Shown piece after piece: positions 17,934 to 27,477 of a stretch of DNA of 59,298 nt. The stretch lies in the NCBI RefSeq assembly GCF_900176115.1, contig NZ_FWWR01000008.1, forward strand, positions 1 through 59,298, in the 5' to 3' direction. Origin of the DNA: Peptoniphilus asaccharolyticus DSM 20463. Lineage in GTDB: Bacteria > Bacillota > Clostridia > Tissierellales > Peptoniphilaceae. The notes beneath the pieces were generated by a model. It ran no database searches. It was not told the origin of the DNA and was given only the letters and a program-made list of their open reading frames with translations. Made by a program: the position numbers and the translations under genes. Numbering within the stretch: position 1 is the stretch's first letter; the number at the start of each line of letters is the position of its first letter.

Positions 17934-18704
17934 TTACTTAACTATATTTATAGTTACTTCTCTTTTAGCTGAATCCCATTCAATTTTATTTTGATCTTTT
18001 TCAAAAACTTTATATACATTAGTTAGAGACACAAAAGTTCTTGAATCTTTAATTACAGCGTTTGTATCCATAGTTATTGTTCGTCCATCGCTCATTTTTA
18101 TTGTATTTCCATCAATTTGTATAGAAGCTGTTAAACCATCCTTAGTAAAATTTGCAGTTCTTGTTGATTCATCCCATCTAACTTCAGCTCCCAAAGCATA
18201 TGCTACATATCTTAGTGGCAACATAGTTCTTGAATCTTGAATAAACGGCGTTGTATCCATTAAATAACTTGCCATAGATTTATTTGTTGCTTGGTAATAA
18301 AGATTTGAATTAATTTTAAAGATATATTTTAAGAAATTATATTGACCTTTCTTGCTTAATGTTTCTTCTCCTACTTTTTGTCCTGGATTCTTTCTAATAT
18401 AGTCTTCTATTTTTTTATTAATATCTTCACTCTTAGATGACTTATTTTTTGCTTTATCTAATGCATCTTCTAGATCTCTTATAGCATCTCTTAAATCTCT
18501 TCTATCTGAATTTTTATTTTTTAATACTTTATTAGCATCTTCAATTGCATCTTCTAAATCTCTTTTTTGTTCTCTTGATAAATCTCTATTTCTTCTTAAT
18601 TCTCGATCTGCATCGTTTATTAATTTTTTCAACCTATCTTTCAAATCTTTGTTAGGATCTTCTTTTTCTTTTTTATTCTCTTCTTTTTCTTGAGGTTTCT
18701 TCGG
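17934..18704 (-). pseudogene. C-terminal stalk domain of the adhesin, cut off by an in-frame TAA
   Basis: The frame continues directly after the TAA at 18705-18707 in the same phase as the adhesin. It reads PKKPQEKEENKKEKED, then a long charged coiled coil (RDLRDAIRDLEDALDKAKNK), then a copper-amine-oxidase-N-type stalk domain (TTPFIQDSRTMLPLRYVAYA, then VRWDESTRTANFTKDG and KDSRTFVSLTNVYKVF). Such stalk domains end many surface proteins of anaerobic cocci and clostridia. Internal TTG starts exist (for example at 18644) but no good ribosome-binding site, so it is probably silent unless the stop is read through. Confidence 0.75.
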
Positions 18705-21248
18705 TTATTCTTCTTTCTTTTTCTTTGCGTTTTCAAGTTCTTTTTCAAGCTCTTTTATCTTATCTTCTAGTTCTTTAACTTTAGAATTGTCTTGTGGTTT
18801 ACAAGAATTTTCTTTTGCTTTAAGATCTGCAATTTCTTTTTCTAATTCTTTTATTTTTTCATCTTTGTTTTTATTACTTCCAACTACTCCTTTTAATAAA
18901 TCTTGTAGTTCTTTTATTTTGTCCTTTACTTCTTCATTTTCTTTCTTTAGTTGCTCTTTTTCATAAAGTGCTTCTTGAAGCTGATCTTTTAATTTTGCAA
19001 TTTCATCTTCTAAACGATCTATTTCATCTTGTTTTAGAATATCTCTTGCTTCTAATTCAGTTATTTTATCTTCTAGTTCTTTTATTTTGTCTGCGTTATC
19101 TTTATCTGAATCTTTAAGATCTGAATTTTCTTTTTTAAGCTTGTCTATTTCTCCTTGAAGTTTAGCTTTATCGTCTTCCAACGCTTTCTTATCTTTTTCT
19201 AAATCTGCTATCTTATCTTTAAGTTCTGAGATTTCTTTATCTTTATCTGCTATTTTCTTATTTAAATCTTCTATTTGTTTTTTAAGATTATCTATTTCTT
19301 CTTGAAGTTTAGCCTTTTCAGCATCTGTTGCATTTTTAAGATTTTCTAATTCTTTTTCTTTATCTGCTATTTTCTTTTCAAGTTCAGCTTTATCTGTATT
19401 ACAACTGTTTTTAGCTTCTTCAAGTTCTTTTTCTTTGTCTCTTAACTGTTTTTCTAAATCAGAAATTTTATCTGTTAAATCTTTTGTATTCTCTAATACA
19501 ATCACCGGTACAATTACAATTCTGCTTGAACCATCTTCAAATGTTACTTTTACCTTAGCTTTATATTGTCCTGGCACATTTGTGTCTATTTCAGGTGTTG
19601 TTACATCTTCAAAACTTTTTGCATTTTTAGCTATAACATTATCTGTAAGGTCTATTTTCCCACCTTTTTCTACTACTTCTTCTTTTATATTGTCTATAAT
19701 ATTTTCTACTGGAGTAATAACTCCCATTTCATTCCAATCTTTTACTGTTACAGGTATTTTTACATCTTTTGTAGATTTATCTTTAAATTCTACTGTTACT
19801 TCCCCTGTTTTTTGTCCTGGTTCTTTTGTGTCTACAGGTGTTTTAACTTTTACTGTTGCTCCTTCAGGTAAATTAGTAATAGCTTTTGTTATGTCTACCG
19901 GATCACCTTTTCTTACTGTCACATCTTTTATTTCAGGATTAAATTTATCCGCTTCTAAATCCTCTATCAAAACAGGAATTGTAACTACTCTGCTTGAACC
20001 GTCTTTAAATGTTACTTTTACTCTACCTTCTGTTTCTTTTGCTACGCTTGTATCAATTTTTGGTGAAGTAACATCTTCTACTTTTGCATCTTCTGGCAAT
20101 CCTTTAATATTATCTAGTAAATTTACTATCCCATTTACCTTGACTACTTCTTTTTCAATGTTTTCTTCTGATATTTCCGGCACCGGAGTAATAACTCCCA
20201 TTTCATTCCAATCTTTTACTGTTACAGGTATTTTTACATCTTTTGTAGATTTATCTTTAAATTCTACTGTTACTTCCCCTGTTTTTTGTCCTGGTTCTTT
20301 TGTATCTACAGGTGTTTTAACTTTTACTGTTGCTCCTTCAGGTAAATTAGTAATAGCTTTTGTTATGTCTACTGGGTCTCCTTTTCTTACTTCTACTTTT
20401 TTTACTTCAGGTATAAATTTATCCGCCTGTGATAACTTTTTCTCTACATTTACAGTAATTTCTACATCCTTTTTGGAGCTATCTTTGAATTTTACTGTTA
20501 TTATCCCTGTCTTTTGTCCTGGTTCTTTCGTATCTACAGGTTTCTTTATCTCAACAGAAGCACTTTCTGGTTTATTTGTTAGCCCTGTTGTTAAATCTAC
20601 ACTCTCTCCTTGTATTACATTTAATGTTTTTGTCTTCGGTATAAATTTATCTGCTTCATCTTCTACCTGTATGCTTTCCTTCCCTGAGTATTCATACCAA
20701 AATCCATCTTTTTCTCCTGATTTTGGATAAGCATTACTATCTGAAGATGTCACCTCTTCTATATATGAACCTTTGACTTTTTTAGAGGTCATAATTTCTT
20801 CTTGTGTATAATTTCTATTTATTATTAGTCTTCCGAAATTAATATTAGTAACAACTCCTGTGTATATAGGAACTCCAGGAACTGATCCCGAAAAATATGG
20901 ATATCCACTTACTATATCTCCTACTTCTATATAGCTCGCTTTATTTTCTGCTCCTTTCTTCTCTATTTTGGGATAACCTGAAAGCTCTTCATCAAATTCA
21001 TCAAATGATCCGTCATTTACTAGTTCTATTTCTCCGCCTTGAGGTATATATCTGTATTTTTTTGTACCAATATTTATTGTGTCAATATTAAATTTTTTCC
21101 ACTTGTGCATTTCTTTTGTTGTAGCTGCATATACATTTGCATTACTACTACCGACAATAGTATTTAATGGTATTGCCCCTACAGACATTATTTGTGCCAG
21201 TGCTAATGTAAGTGCTACTTTTTTTACTTTGCTTTTTTTATTTTGCAT
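18705..21248 (-). CDS. Large secreted Rib-repeat/coiled-coil adhesin of the transfer operon
   Basis: 847 residues up to the TAA. A signal peptide (KKVALTLALAQIMSVGAIPL) opens the protein. A unique domain follows, then about five Rib/alpha-like repeats from about residue 200 to 590. Two of these, with the unit DKFxPE...VRKGDPVDITKAI...LPEGATVKVKTPVDTKEPGQ, are nearly identical (DNA about 19729-19919 and 20197-20389). A heptad-rich coiled coil runs to the end. It probably mediates donor-recipient contact, as PrgB/Asc10 does elsewhere. The intended protein was about 1100 residues, with a C-terminal stalk domain that this allele loses, so wall retention may be altered. The start has AAGGAGAATG spacing. 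Confidence 0.85.
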   Translation of the reverse strand: MQNKKSKVKKVALTLALAQIMSVGAIPLNTIVGSSNANVYAATTKEMHKWKKFNIDTINIGTKKYRYIPQGGEIELVNDGSFDEFDEELSGYPKIEKKGAENKASYIEVGDIVSGYPYFSGSVPGVPIYTGVVTNINFGRLIINRNYTQEEIMTSKKVKGSYIEEVTSSDSNAYPKSGEKDGFWYEYSGKESIQVEDEADKFIPKTKTLNVIQGESVDLTTGLTNKPESASVEIKKPVDTKEPGQKTGIITVKFKDSSKKDVEITVNVEKKLSQADKFIPEVKKVEVRKGDPVDITKAITNLPEGATVKVKTPVDTKEPGQKTGEVTVEFKDKSTKDVKIPVTVKDWNEMGVITPVPEISEENIEKEVVKVNGIVNLLDNIKGLPEDAKVEDVTSPKIDTSVAKETEGRVKVTFKDGSSRVVTIPVLIEDLEADKFNPEIKDVTVRKGDPVDITKAITNLPEGATVKVKTPVDTKEPGQKTGEVTVEFKDKSTKDVKIPVTVKDWNEMGVITPVENIIDNIKEEVVEKGGKIDLTDNVIAKNAKSFEDVTTPEIDTNVPGQYKAKVKVTFEDGSSRIVIVPVIVLENTKDLTDKISDLEKQLRDKEKELEEAKNSCNTDKAELEKKIADKEKELENLKNATDAEKAKLQEEIDNLKKQIEDLNKKIADKDKEISELKDKIADLEKDKKALEDDKAKLQGEIDKLKKENSDLKDSDKDNADKIKELEDKITELEARDILKQDEIDRLEDEIAKLKDQLQEALYEKEQLKKENEEVKDKIKELQDLLKGVVGSNKNKDEKIKELEKEIADLKAKENSCKPQDNSKVKELEDKIKELEKELENAKKKKEE

Positions 21249-21266
21249 TTCATTCTCCTTAAATTT

Positions 21267-21623
21267 TTAATAAAGTTTAACTGTGCAAGTATCGTCTTTG
21301 TCTGCTTTAAATTGTTCAAATGAATACATTCCATACCCTTTTACTTGAGGTATATCTTTATAAGTTAAAGTCTTTCCTTTTTCTATAGTTATTTCTTCAA
21401 TTTTTATCTCTTTTTTAGTGTCTTTATCTATATATTTAATTTTTATTTTTACTGTTTCTATTGCTTTTTCCCTAGGTGCTTTAAGTGGAAAATCCCATTG
21501 TTGACTCGGCATATCTAGTCTCCATAATGGCATATTGTCTTCTTCTGCATGTACTGCTGTTCCCATTCCTAAACTTCCAATAATTGTTAATGCTAAAGTT
21601 ACTTTTACTAAATTTTTATTCAT
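21267..21623 (-). CDS. Small secreted protein with the shared transfer-operon leader
   Basis: 118 residues. The first 19 match the signal peptide of the surface protein at 5495-6457 exactly (MNKNLVKVTLALTIIGSLG). The mature part has one MucBP-like beta module (VKIKIKYIDKDTKKEIKIEE ... YKDIPQVKGYGMYSF), a fold common in Gram-positive surface proteins. No anchor is visible, so it is released or held by partners. GGAGAAAA precedes the ATG. It lies between the pilin-like and adhesin genes. Confidence 0.7.
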   Translation of the reverse strand: MNKNLVKVTLALTIIGSLGMGTAVHAEEDNMPLWRLDMPSQQWDFPLKAPREKAIETVKIKIKYIDKDTKKEIKIEEITIEKGKTLTYKDIPQVKGYGMYSFEQFKADKDDTCTVKLY

Positions 21624-21655
21624 AATTTTTCTCCTTTATTTTATAAATTTTCTTC

Positions 21656-21674
21656 AGGGTTCAAGTTGAACCCT
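21656..21674. repeat. Palindromic site 3 (GGTTCAAGTTGAACC)
   Basis: A perfect 15-bp core with AGG/CCT extension, between the pilin-like gene (stop at 21700) and the small secreted gene. Confidence 0.85.
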
Positions 21675-21699
21675 TTAGTTAATAATATATCCTTATCGT

Positions 21700-22059
21700 T
21701 TAATTCCCTGAAAATGAGCTGTACATTGAAGCTACACCCCAAGCCATAAACCCTGAAATTAAAGTTTGTATTCCTCTTGATTTTGAATCAGCATCATCAT
21801 TTCTCCATCCAAGTGCAAACATTATTGCTCCTACAAATCCTATAACAAGTCCCAATTTCTGAACCCAAGGCACAATTACATCATTTATAATTGTGTCAAT
21901 TTTTGTTGTATCAGCTCCGCCTCCTCCTGAAGCGTATACAGCTGTTGGTAATAACACTCCTATTCCTGCACCTATTAATGTTTGAGTTCTTTGTTTACGA
22001 TCCATATTTTTCCATCCGTGAAATGGATTTACATCTTTTAATATATTCTTTATATTCAA
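21700..22059 (-). CDS. VirB2/Maff2-like membrane protein (pilin candidate)
   Basis: 119 residues: a basic N-terminus, a hydrophobic segment (LIGAGIGVLLPTAVYASGGG), then two membrane helices (LGLVIGFVGAIMFALGW and TLISGFMAWGVASMYSSF) joined by NDDADSKSRGIQ. The loop matches the N-D-x-x-A-K-S-x-G-I pattern of Maff2-type proteins found beside TraG in Firmicute elements. It is the likely VirB2-like subunit of the channel or pilus. Its start overlaps the traG stop by four bases. Confidence 0.75.
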   Translation of the reverse strand: MNIKNILKDVNPFHGWKNMDRKQRTQTLIGAGIGVLLPTAVYASGGGGADTTKIDTIINDVIVPWVQKLGLVIGFVGAIMFALGWRNDDADSKSRGIQTLISGFMAWGVASMYSSFSGN

Positions 22060-23886
22060 ACTGTTTTCTCCTTTAATTTAAATTTCATTTTCTTTATTTC
22101 TTCTAAAGTACTACTTGCTATTATTTGCCATTCTTCTTTTACTTTTAAATCTTCTAATTGTTTTTCTCTATTTATGTCAACTACAGATTCTATAGACAAA
22201 ATATTCTCTTTCATTTTTTTGTCATCTTCATCAAATAAAAATTTATATCTTCTATGTTTTTCAATAGGAAATTTATTGCTAAAAAATGGGCTTAATCCTC
22301 TGAATAACAAAATACATTTTTTATTATCCATTCTTGAAAGTTCATCAATTGTCATTAATTCCCTTCCAGTTCTTTGGAAATTATTACTTGTAGAACTTTG
22401 TTTCCCTTTAGTTTTTCCACTAGTTTTTATATCAATAGTTTGTTTTCCTAACATTTCAGACATATATTTCAATATCGATTGTTCGTTAGACCCTAAAAAA
22501 AGTGTAGAGTCGCAGTTTCCTATTATGGTCTTCCAATGATCTTTATATAAAGCTTCAAGTTGAGCCATATTTTGGATAATTATGCTTGTATTAATTTCTC
22601 TTGAACGCATTGTAGATAGCTTTTTTTCAAATTCAGGAATTTGACCGATATTTGCAAATTCATCGATTATACATCTAACAGGAGTTTTTAATCTACCATT
22701 ATTTTTAAAATCGGCTACATAATACAAAGTGTCGAACATTTGCTGATAAAACATGCTAATTAAAAAATTAAAAGTACTGTCAGCATCAGGAATTAATAAA
22801 TACACTATTGTTTTTTCTTCTCCTATGCTTTCTATTTCCATCTCGTCAGAATCTGTTATTGTAGACACTGCATGCGTATTAAATGCTTCTAATCTAACAG
22901 CAGTACTAACATTTATAGACTTAGCTGTTTTCCCACCTGCTTGCTTATAAATACACCATTGTTTCCATGAAAAATTACCTGGATACTTTTCATAATATTC
23001 TTCCATGATTACATCTAAATCACTTTTATAATCTTCCATATCTTCTCTGACCTCTAATTTTTCAAGAAGTCTTAAAACCATTGAAAAGTTTTGTTCTTCT
23101 TTTTTTATAAAAAGCCATATAAAAGCAAACAATGCTTCAAGAAGAGCTTTTTCTGATTTCTCCCAAAAAGGATCTCCCCCTTGTTTCCCTGGTGGATTTG
23201 TATTTTGCATAAAGTTATTTACAACTTTTAAAATATCAGTTTCATTTCTAATATAATGGAATGGATTATACTTATTACTGTTCTCCATATCGTAAAGATT
23301 AAATACTTTAATCTTGTAACCACCATCTTTAAACATCTTAGCTGTATCTCTAAATAACTCACCCTTCGGATCAGTTACAACATACGAACTGTGCATCTGC
23401 ATCAGATTAGGTTTAACGTAAAATCTTGACTTACCAGTTCCAGACCCCCCCTACAACAAGAACATTGCAATTTCTTCTTGTTTTGTGTCCATTCATTGAC
23501 ATTCTTTCTGTCTCAGTAAAAAGAATGTTTTTAAAATACTCTTTATCTATAAAGGGTTTTATGTCTTTGAATTTAGACCACTTAGCAGAACCATACTCCT
23601 GATAATCTAAATATTTCTTTTTATCTGTAATTGTGTTCAAAAAAGTTATAATGAAAGCCAATGTTAAGATAGAAAAATATTTTAAATCTTGTATAGTTTC
23701 AGGAAACATAAAAGGTTTTATTAAAAATGATTTCAATGTATCATCTAAAAATCTAGCATTAATCTTCATCCCTAAATTAACCAATATGTTCAATCTAATC
23801 AGAACTATTGAGACTACTAAATAGCCTATACTTAGAAGAATTAAAGATTCTTTCTTCCTCTTTGCTCGCCTTTCATCTTCATTCAT
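22056..23886 (-). pseudogene. traG: traG/virD4 coupling protein, frameshifted inside Walker A
   Basis: The N-terminal frame (23886 to 23431) has two membrane helices and reaches KTRRNCNVLVVGG, then breaks. The second frame (23402 to 22056) begins at the end of Walker A and reads SSYVVTDPKGELFRDTAKMF, then Walker B TPVRCIIDEFANIGQIPEF and NTSIIIQNMAQLEALY. On the minus strand there are seven G where six would read VVGGSGTGKSRFYVKPNL; the run is C7 at 23445-23451. The coupling protein is an ATPase that brings the relaxase-DNA complex to the channel, so the plasmid could not transfer itself if the shift is real. Its stop overlaps the pilin-like start. Confidence 0.9.
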
Positions 23887-24149
23887 CTTTCTAATCCTTT
23901 TTCTTTATCTCGTCTATCCTTAAACCTTTCCTCTCTTTCCTCTAATATTTTTTTTGCTTCTTCTTCAATGTCTTTAAAAGATTTCTTTTTAAATCTGATA
24001 TTTTGTCCTGGTTCTTCCTCCAAATTTTCTTCTAGATCTTCTTCTAAATTTTCTTCTTTGCTCTCACTTAATATTCCTCCTTTAGCTTCTAATCTTTTTC
24101 TTTCTTCAAATTTTCTTTTTTGATAAACTTTTTCAGACTCCTTCTCTAT
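23883..24149 (-). CDS. Small charged protein heading the transfer operon
   Basis: About 88 residues, dominated by lysine and glutamate (ESKEENLEEDLEENLEEE); predicted coiled coil or disordered. Function unknown. The only good ribosome-binding site, GGAGGTG, is followed at normal distance by ATA (24149). The nearest legal codon, GTG at 24158, overlaps that site. The stop overlaps the traG start (ATGA), so translation is coupled. Confidence 0.6.
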   Translation of the reverse strand: MEKESEKVYQKRKFEERKRLEAKGGILSESKEENLEEDLEENLEEEPGQNIRFKKKSFKDIEEEAKKILEEREERFKDRRDKEKGLER

Positions 24150-24181
24150 AAAAATCACCTCCTTAAAAAATTTTTTTGTTC

Positions 24182-24225
24182 AAAACAGTTTACACAAACT
24201 ATTTCTGTCAACCTAAATATTAGGC
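24182..24225 (-). promoter_or_regulatory. Conserved leader element upstream of the transfer operon
   Basis: On the minus strand, TAATATTAGG-type sequence, then TTGACAGAAATAGTTTGTGT and AAACTGTTTT. Almost the same 40 bases occur on the plus strand at 36702-36742. The core AGTTTRYRYAAACT is an imperfect palindrome, so either a repressor operator or an RNA element is possible. Confidence 0.55.
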
Positions 24226-24301
24226 TGCTAAATATTAGGTAATATTGCCATTTTTATTGGATTATGATTTAATGTACAAATTGTAATTTATAAAAAAATA
24301 G

Positions 24302-24320
24302 AAGGTTCAAGTTGAACCTT
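24302..24320. repeat. Palindromic site 4 (GGTTCAAGTTGAACC)
   Basis: A perfect core inside the 23-bp palindrome 24300-24322. Lies between the divergent transfer operon and the recombinase gene. Confidence 0.88.
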
Positions 24321-24384
24321 CTATAATTTATTTGTTTAATTTATTTGTTTAATTTATATATTATTTTAGTATGATTTTATTGAT

Positions 24385-24403
24385 AGGGTTCAACTTGAAC
24401 CTT
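24385..24403. repeat. Palindromic site 5 (GGTTCAACTTGAACC), at the recombinase leader
   Basis: A perfect core (24387-24401). The ribosome-binding site AGGAGG of the tyrosine recombinase begins two bases after it, so a protein bound here could control that gene. Confidence 0.88.
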
Positions 24404-24416
24404 AGGAGGTATTAAA

Positions 24417-25010
24417 TTGAATAGAGTAAATGCTATAAAAAACTTGTCTGATATAAGTTGCATTATAAATAAGTTGTGGGAACTTAATCCAAAAGTAGGT
24501 TTAATTTTTTCTACTGGATTAAGTTTGGCAATTAGAATAAGTGATATTTTACTTTTAACTTATAATGAATTTTTTTATATTGAAAATGAAACTTTACATC
24601 TTAAAAATTTTATTAAAATTTATGAAAAGAAGAATAAAAAGTTTAAAAATATTCCCATATCTTTAAACTTGAAAAACGATTTACTTAAATTCTTAGAATT
24701 TAAAAAAATCAATGCAAAAAACATTGATCTAAATGAATTTGTTTTTATAAATAATTCTGGTAATAAACCTATTTCTAGACAATATGTAAGTAGAATTTTT
24801 AAAAAAGCTCAACATGAGTTATATTTAGATTTTGAATTTAATACTCACTCCATGAGAAAGACATGGGGTTATTTTGCTTATGATATTACAAATAAGGATA
24901 TTGTTTTAGTTATGGAAGCTTTAAATCATTGTAAAGAAGATATCACTAAAAGATACATTGATATAACTGAATTAGAAGTCCAAGCATTATATGCAAAATT
25001 AAATTTATAA
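24417..25010 (+). CDS. Short tyrosine recombinase (catalytic domain only)
   Basis: 197 residues from TTG, with AGGAGG eight bases upstream. Catalytic signatures are in order: Arg near 40 (LSLAIRISDILLL), H-x-x-R near 144-147 (NTHSMRKTWGY), His near 170 (LNHCKED) and the Tyr nucleophile near 180 (ITKRYID). There is no N-terminal SAM-like core-binding domain, so it is about half the length of a normal phage integrase, like small plasmid resolvases and invertases. It may resolve multimers or recombine the GGTTCAASTTGAACC sites; one lies in its own leader and a degenerate half-site (AGTTGAACCTTAT) lies just after its stop. IS30 copy C follows. Confidence 0.88.
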   Translation: MNRVNAIKNLSDISCIINKLWELNPKVGLIFSTGLSLAIRISDILLLTYNEFFYIENETLHLKNFIKIYEKKNKKFKNIPISLNLKNDLLKFLEFKKINAKNIDLNEFVFINNSGNKPISRQYVSRIFKKAQHELYLDFEFNTHSMRKTWGYFAYDITNKDIVLVMEALNHCKEDITKRYIDITELEVQALYAKLNL

Positions 25011-25062
25011 AGCCATTATTTAATAGTTGAACCTTATCAAATACGCTTTAATCTTTTTTACA

Positions 25063-26178
25063 GATAATTTATCATAACAAGTGCAACATAAATAAACTCA
25101 TAGCTAATCAGCTGTGTTAATATGTAAGTGACCAAACAAAACATATTAAAAGGAGTGATTAACTATGAGCTATAACCATCTTACCATAGAAGAAAGATCT
25201 TGTATTTACCAATTTTTAAATTTAGGAATGAGTATAAGGAAAATTGCACAAGCACTTAAAAGGTCACCTAGTACAATATCTAGAGAAATTAAAAGAAATT
25301 CATCTAAGATAAAAGTTAGTAGGGGAAGTTACACTAAGTACTTTCCGATAAAGGCAAATGATAAATATATTGATAGAAGAAAAGACTGCCATAGAAAAAG
25401 TAAATTTTCTAAAGATGTTATTGATTATTTAACTGTAAAGATTAACGAACATTGGTCCCCTGAACAAATATCAAATAGAAACACAAATGAGATTCATGAA
25501 TTACCATCTACATCAACGATATATAGAATGATACACGCCAAAAAGCTGCCAAAAACTAGTATGAAAAATTTGAGAAGAAAAGCTAAATTTAAAAGGCCAG
25601 CAGAAAAAAGAGGAAAATTCAATGATAAAGGTAGAACAATTAAGAAAAGACCTAAAGAGATATACAGAAGGCAAGAATTAGGCCACTGGGAAGCAGATAC
25701 AGTGGAATCAGGCAGATTAGATCATAAAAGGAAAAGTAGATGTTGTTTCGTAACTTTAGCAGAAAGAAAATCTAGATATTATATAGCAATCCTAGTTGAA
25801 AATAGAAAGTCGGAAAGCGTAACACCAGCAATAATAAATGCATTAAAAGATTATCCAAAAGAATTAGTAAAAACAATAACCTTTGATAGAGGTAAAGAAT
25901 TTTCAGAATTTGAGAAAATAGAAAAAGAATTAGGATGCAAAACTTATTTTTGTGATCCCTATTGTGCATGGCAAAAAGGTACAAATGAAAATAGTAACGG
26001 ACTTTTGAGGGAGTTTTATCCTAAGGGTATGGATTTATCAGAAGTGAATATTGATGAATTAAATTATAACTTAAGTTTAATGAATAATAGACCTAGAAAA
26101 TGTATAAAATATAAAACACCTAAAGAAGAACTTTTTGGTCTCTTACCATAGGTGTTGCATTTGATTTGACAATTCGTC
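25063..26178 (+). mobile_element. IS30-family insertion sequence, copy C
   Basis: 1116 bp, flanked by TACA at 25059-25062 and 26179-26182. It has inserted between the recombinase gene and palindromic site 6, whose extended palindrome begins nine bases past the IS end. Confidence 0.95.
25165..26151 (+). CDS. IS30-family transposase (copy C)
   Basis: Intact 328-residue transposase identical in sequence to copies A, B and D, with the DDE triad motifs EADTVES, FDRGKEF and NENSNG. Confidence 0.97.
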   Translation: MSYNHLTIEERSCIYQFLNLGMSIRKIAQALKRSPSTISREIKRNSSKIKVSRGSYTKYFPIKANDKYIDRRKDCHRKSKFSKDVIDYLTVKINEHWSPEQISNRNTNEIHELPSTSTIYRMIHAKKLPKTSMKNLRRKAKFKRPAEKRGKFNDKGRTIKKRPKEIYRRQELGHWEADTVESGRLDHKRKSRCCFVTLAERKSRYYIAILVENRKSESVTPAIINALKDYPKELVKTITFDRGKEFSEFEKIEKELGCKTYFCDPYCAWQKGTNENSNGLLREFYPKGMDLSEVNIDELNYNLSLMNNRPRKCIKYKTPKEELFGLLP

Positions 26179-26187
26179 TACAAAAAA

Positions 26188-26218
26188 ATAAAGAAGGTTC
26201 AACTTGAACCTTCTTTAT
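26188..26218. repeat. Palindromic site 6, 31-bp perfect palindrome
   Basis: Centre GGTTCAACTTGAACC (26196-26210), extended symmetrically to ATAAAGAA.../...TTCTTTAT. It lies directly downstream of the small membrane protein gene at 26228. Confidence 0.9.
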
Positions 26219-26227
26219 AAATATAAG

Positions 26228-26536
26228 TTATACTTGACTTTTTACTACAAAAATAAACCCTAAAAATACTATTATAGGTAAATGCATAGTATTTATTTTT
26301 TTTTCGAGAAATAAATCCATACAAGCTCCGTATAGCAGAATATTCAGCGCTAAATAGATAATAATAATAATTTTAAAAAATATATTTATGTTTGTATATT
26401 GTACATAAGTAAAAATCAAAAAAATATAAAATATTTCTAAAAAAATATATAAAAATCTATTTATTTGTTCAAATATACCTTTTGGCTTTTGAATACCTTG
26501 CCAAAATATGAATCTAATGATTTTTTTACCATTCAT
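26228..26536 (-). CDS. Small membrane protein paired with the preceding secreted protein
   Basis: 102 residues from ATG 26536, with about four hydrophobic segments (FLYIFLEIFYIFLIFTYV, IFFKIIIIIYLALNILLYG, IIVFLGFIFVV). It overlaps the end of the secreted-protein gene by 11 bases, so it is translationally coupled. It has the same arrangement as three other pairs on this plasmid. An immunity role is inferred only from that pairing. Confidence 0.7.
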   Translation of the reverse strand: MNGKKIIRFIFWQGIQKPKGIFEQINRFLYIFLEIFYIFLIFTYVQYTNINIFFKIIIIIYLALNILLYGACMDLFLEKKINTMHLPIIVFLGFIFVVKSQV

Positions 26537-27107
26537 TTCTACATATGTATGCAGACATAGCAACAGATGCAGCTGTATATACCCATCCTACAGCTTTTCC
26601 CGCCGTTTTACTTGCCATCTTAACCGCTTGAGTCATTATTTCTGATGCAGCTTGCCATGCACCTGTCTGTAAAGCATGACCTAATCCATGTAACATATCC
26701 CCATTCATAAAATCAAGTAACCATGCAAACTGATCTTTTAATACACACTTCCAAAAAGCATCATGTCCTGTATAGCTATATAATACATATGTATTATAAT
26801 TTGTATCTCCGTGATTATGTATATTATACAACTGCATAGCTACTTCATCTCCTTCTTCAGCCTGTTTCAATAATAATTCTGGGTTATCTATTATATAAAT
26901 ACCATCTTTGTTTATATGCCCTATTTTAGAAAAATATAGTTCTAAAGTATATGCTAAATAATCTTTCAATTCATTCTCATTTAATTTTTCTAATTCTTCT
27001 AATGTCATATAGCTATAAGTTTTATTCGATTCTTTTGCAAAAATTATTGATGGCATTATTGTACCAACTAATAAAATACTAACTAAAAATAAAGATAATT
27101 TCTTTAT
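26526..27107 (-). CDS. Secreted protein with C-terminal hydrophobic helix (bacteriocin-like pair)
   Basis: GAGGAGG is followed six bases later by ATA at 27107, opening a clear signal peptide (KKLSLFLVSILLVGT, then IFAKES). The first ATG (27056) lies inside that peptide. The mature part (about 165 residues) ends in a helix rich in small residues (AGKAVGWVYTAASVAMSAYI). No known domain is recognised. The coupled membrane gene suggests a toxin/immunity or secreted effector pair. It lies between palindromic sites 6 and 7 with YefM-YoeB. Confidence 0.65.
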   Translation of the reverse strand: MKKLSLFLVSILLVGTIMPSIIFAKESNKTYSYMTLEELEKLNENELKDYLAYTLELYFSKIGHINKDGIYIIDNPELLLKQAEEGDEVAMQLYNIHNHGDTNYNTYVLYSYTGHDAFWKCVLKDQFAWLLDFMNGDMLHGLGHALQTGAWQAASEIMTQAVKMASKTAGKAVGWVYTAASVAMSAYICRNEW

Positions 27108-27216
27108 AAAAATCCTCCTCTACACTTATGTACATATATACTTTATAATAAAGTATCATTCTATAATTTAATTTACTACTCTTATAATAAATTAAATTAT
27201 GTGATATAATTATTTT

Positions 27217-27477
27217 TTAACTCTTATAGTGTCCTTTGCAACTAATAATATATATGCTATTATTTTCAATTTTATATATTAATCTATGTTCACTATTAAT
27301 CCTTCTACTCCAAAATCCAGATAGTTCAAATCTTAATGCTTCTGGTTTACCTATTCCTTTATTTTTGTTTCTATCAATATCTTTTATAAGATCATTTATT
27401 CTTTTTAGTATTTTTTTATCTTCTTTAAGCCAAAATAAATATTCCTCCCATGCTTCATCAACCCATATTTTCTTCAT
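27217..27477 (-). CDS. yoeB: YoeB-type mRNA interferase toxin
   Basis: 86 residues (KKIWVDEAWEEYLFWLKEDK...), the family pattern W-x-x-x-A-W-E-x-Y-x-x-W, then RINDLIKDIDRN, GKPEALRFELSGFWSRRI, EHRLIYKI and the C-terminal CKGHY. Ribosome-dependent mRNA cleavage; catalytic Glu, Arg and His are all present. Its start overlaps the antitoxin gene. Confidence 0.95.
   Translation of the reverse strand: MKKIWVDEAWEEYLFWLKEDKKILKRINDLIKDIDRNKNKGIGKPEALRFELSGFWSRRINSEHRLIYKIENNSIYIISCKGHYKS

Noticed and set aside
19435-20730. Long plus-strand open frame opposite the adhesin (over 400 codons)
   Set aside because: It is a mirror of the Rib repeats: it repeats with the same period, has no RBS, and the minus-strand frame has signal peptide, domains and operon context.
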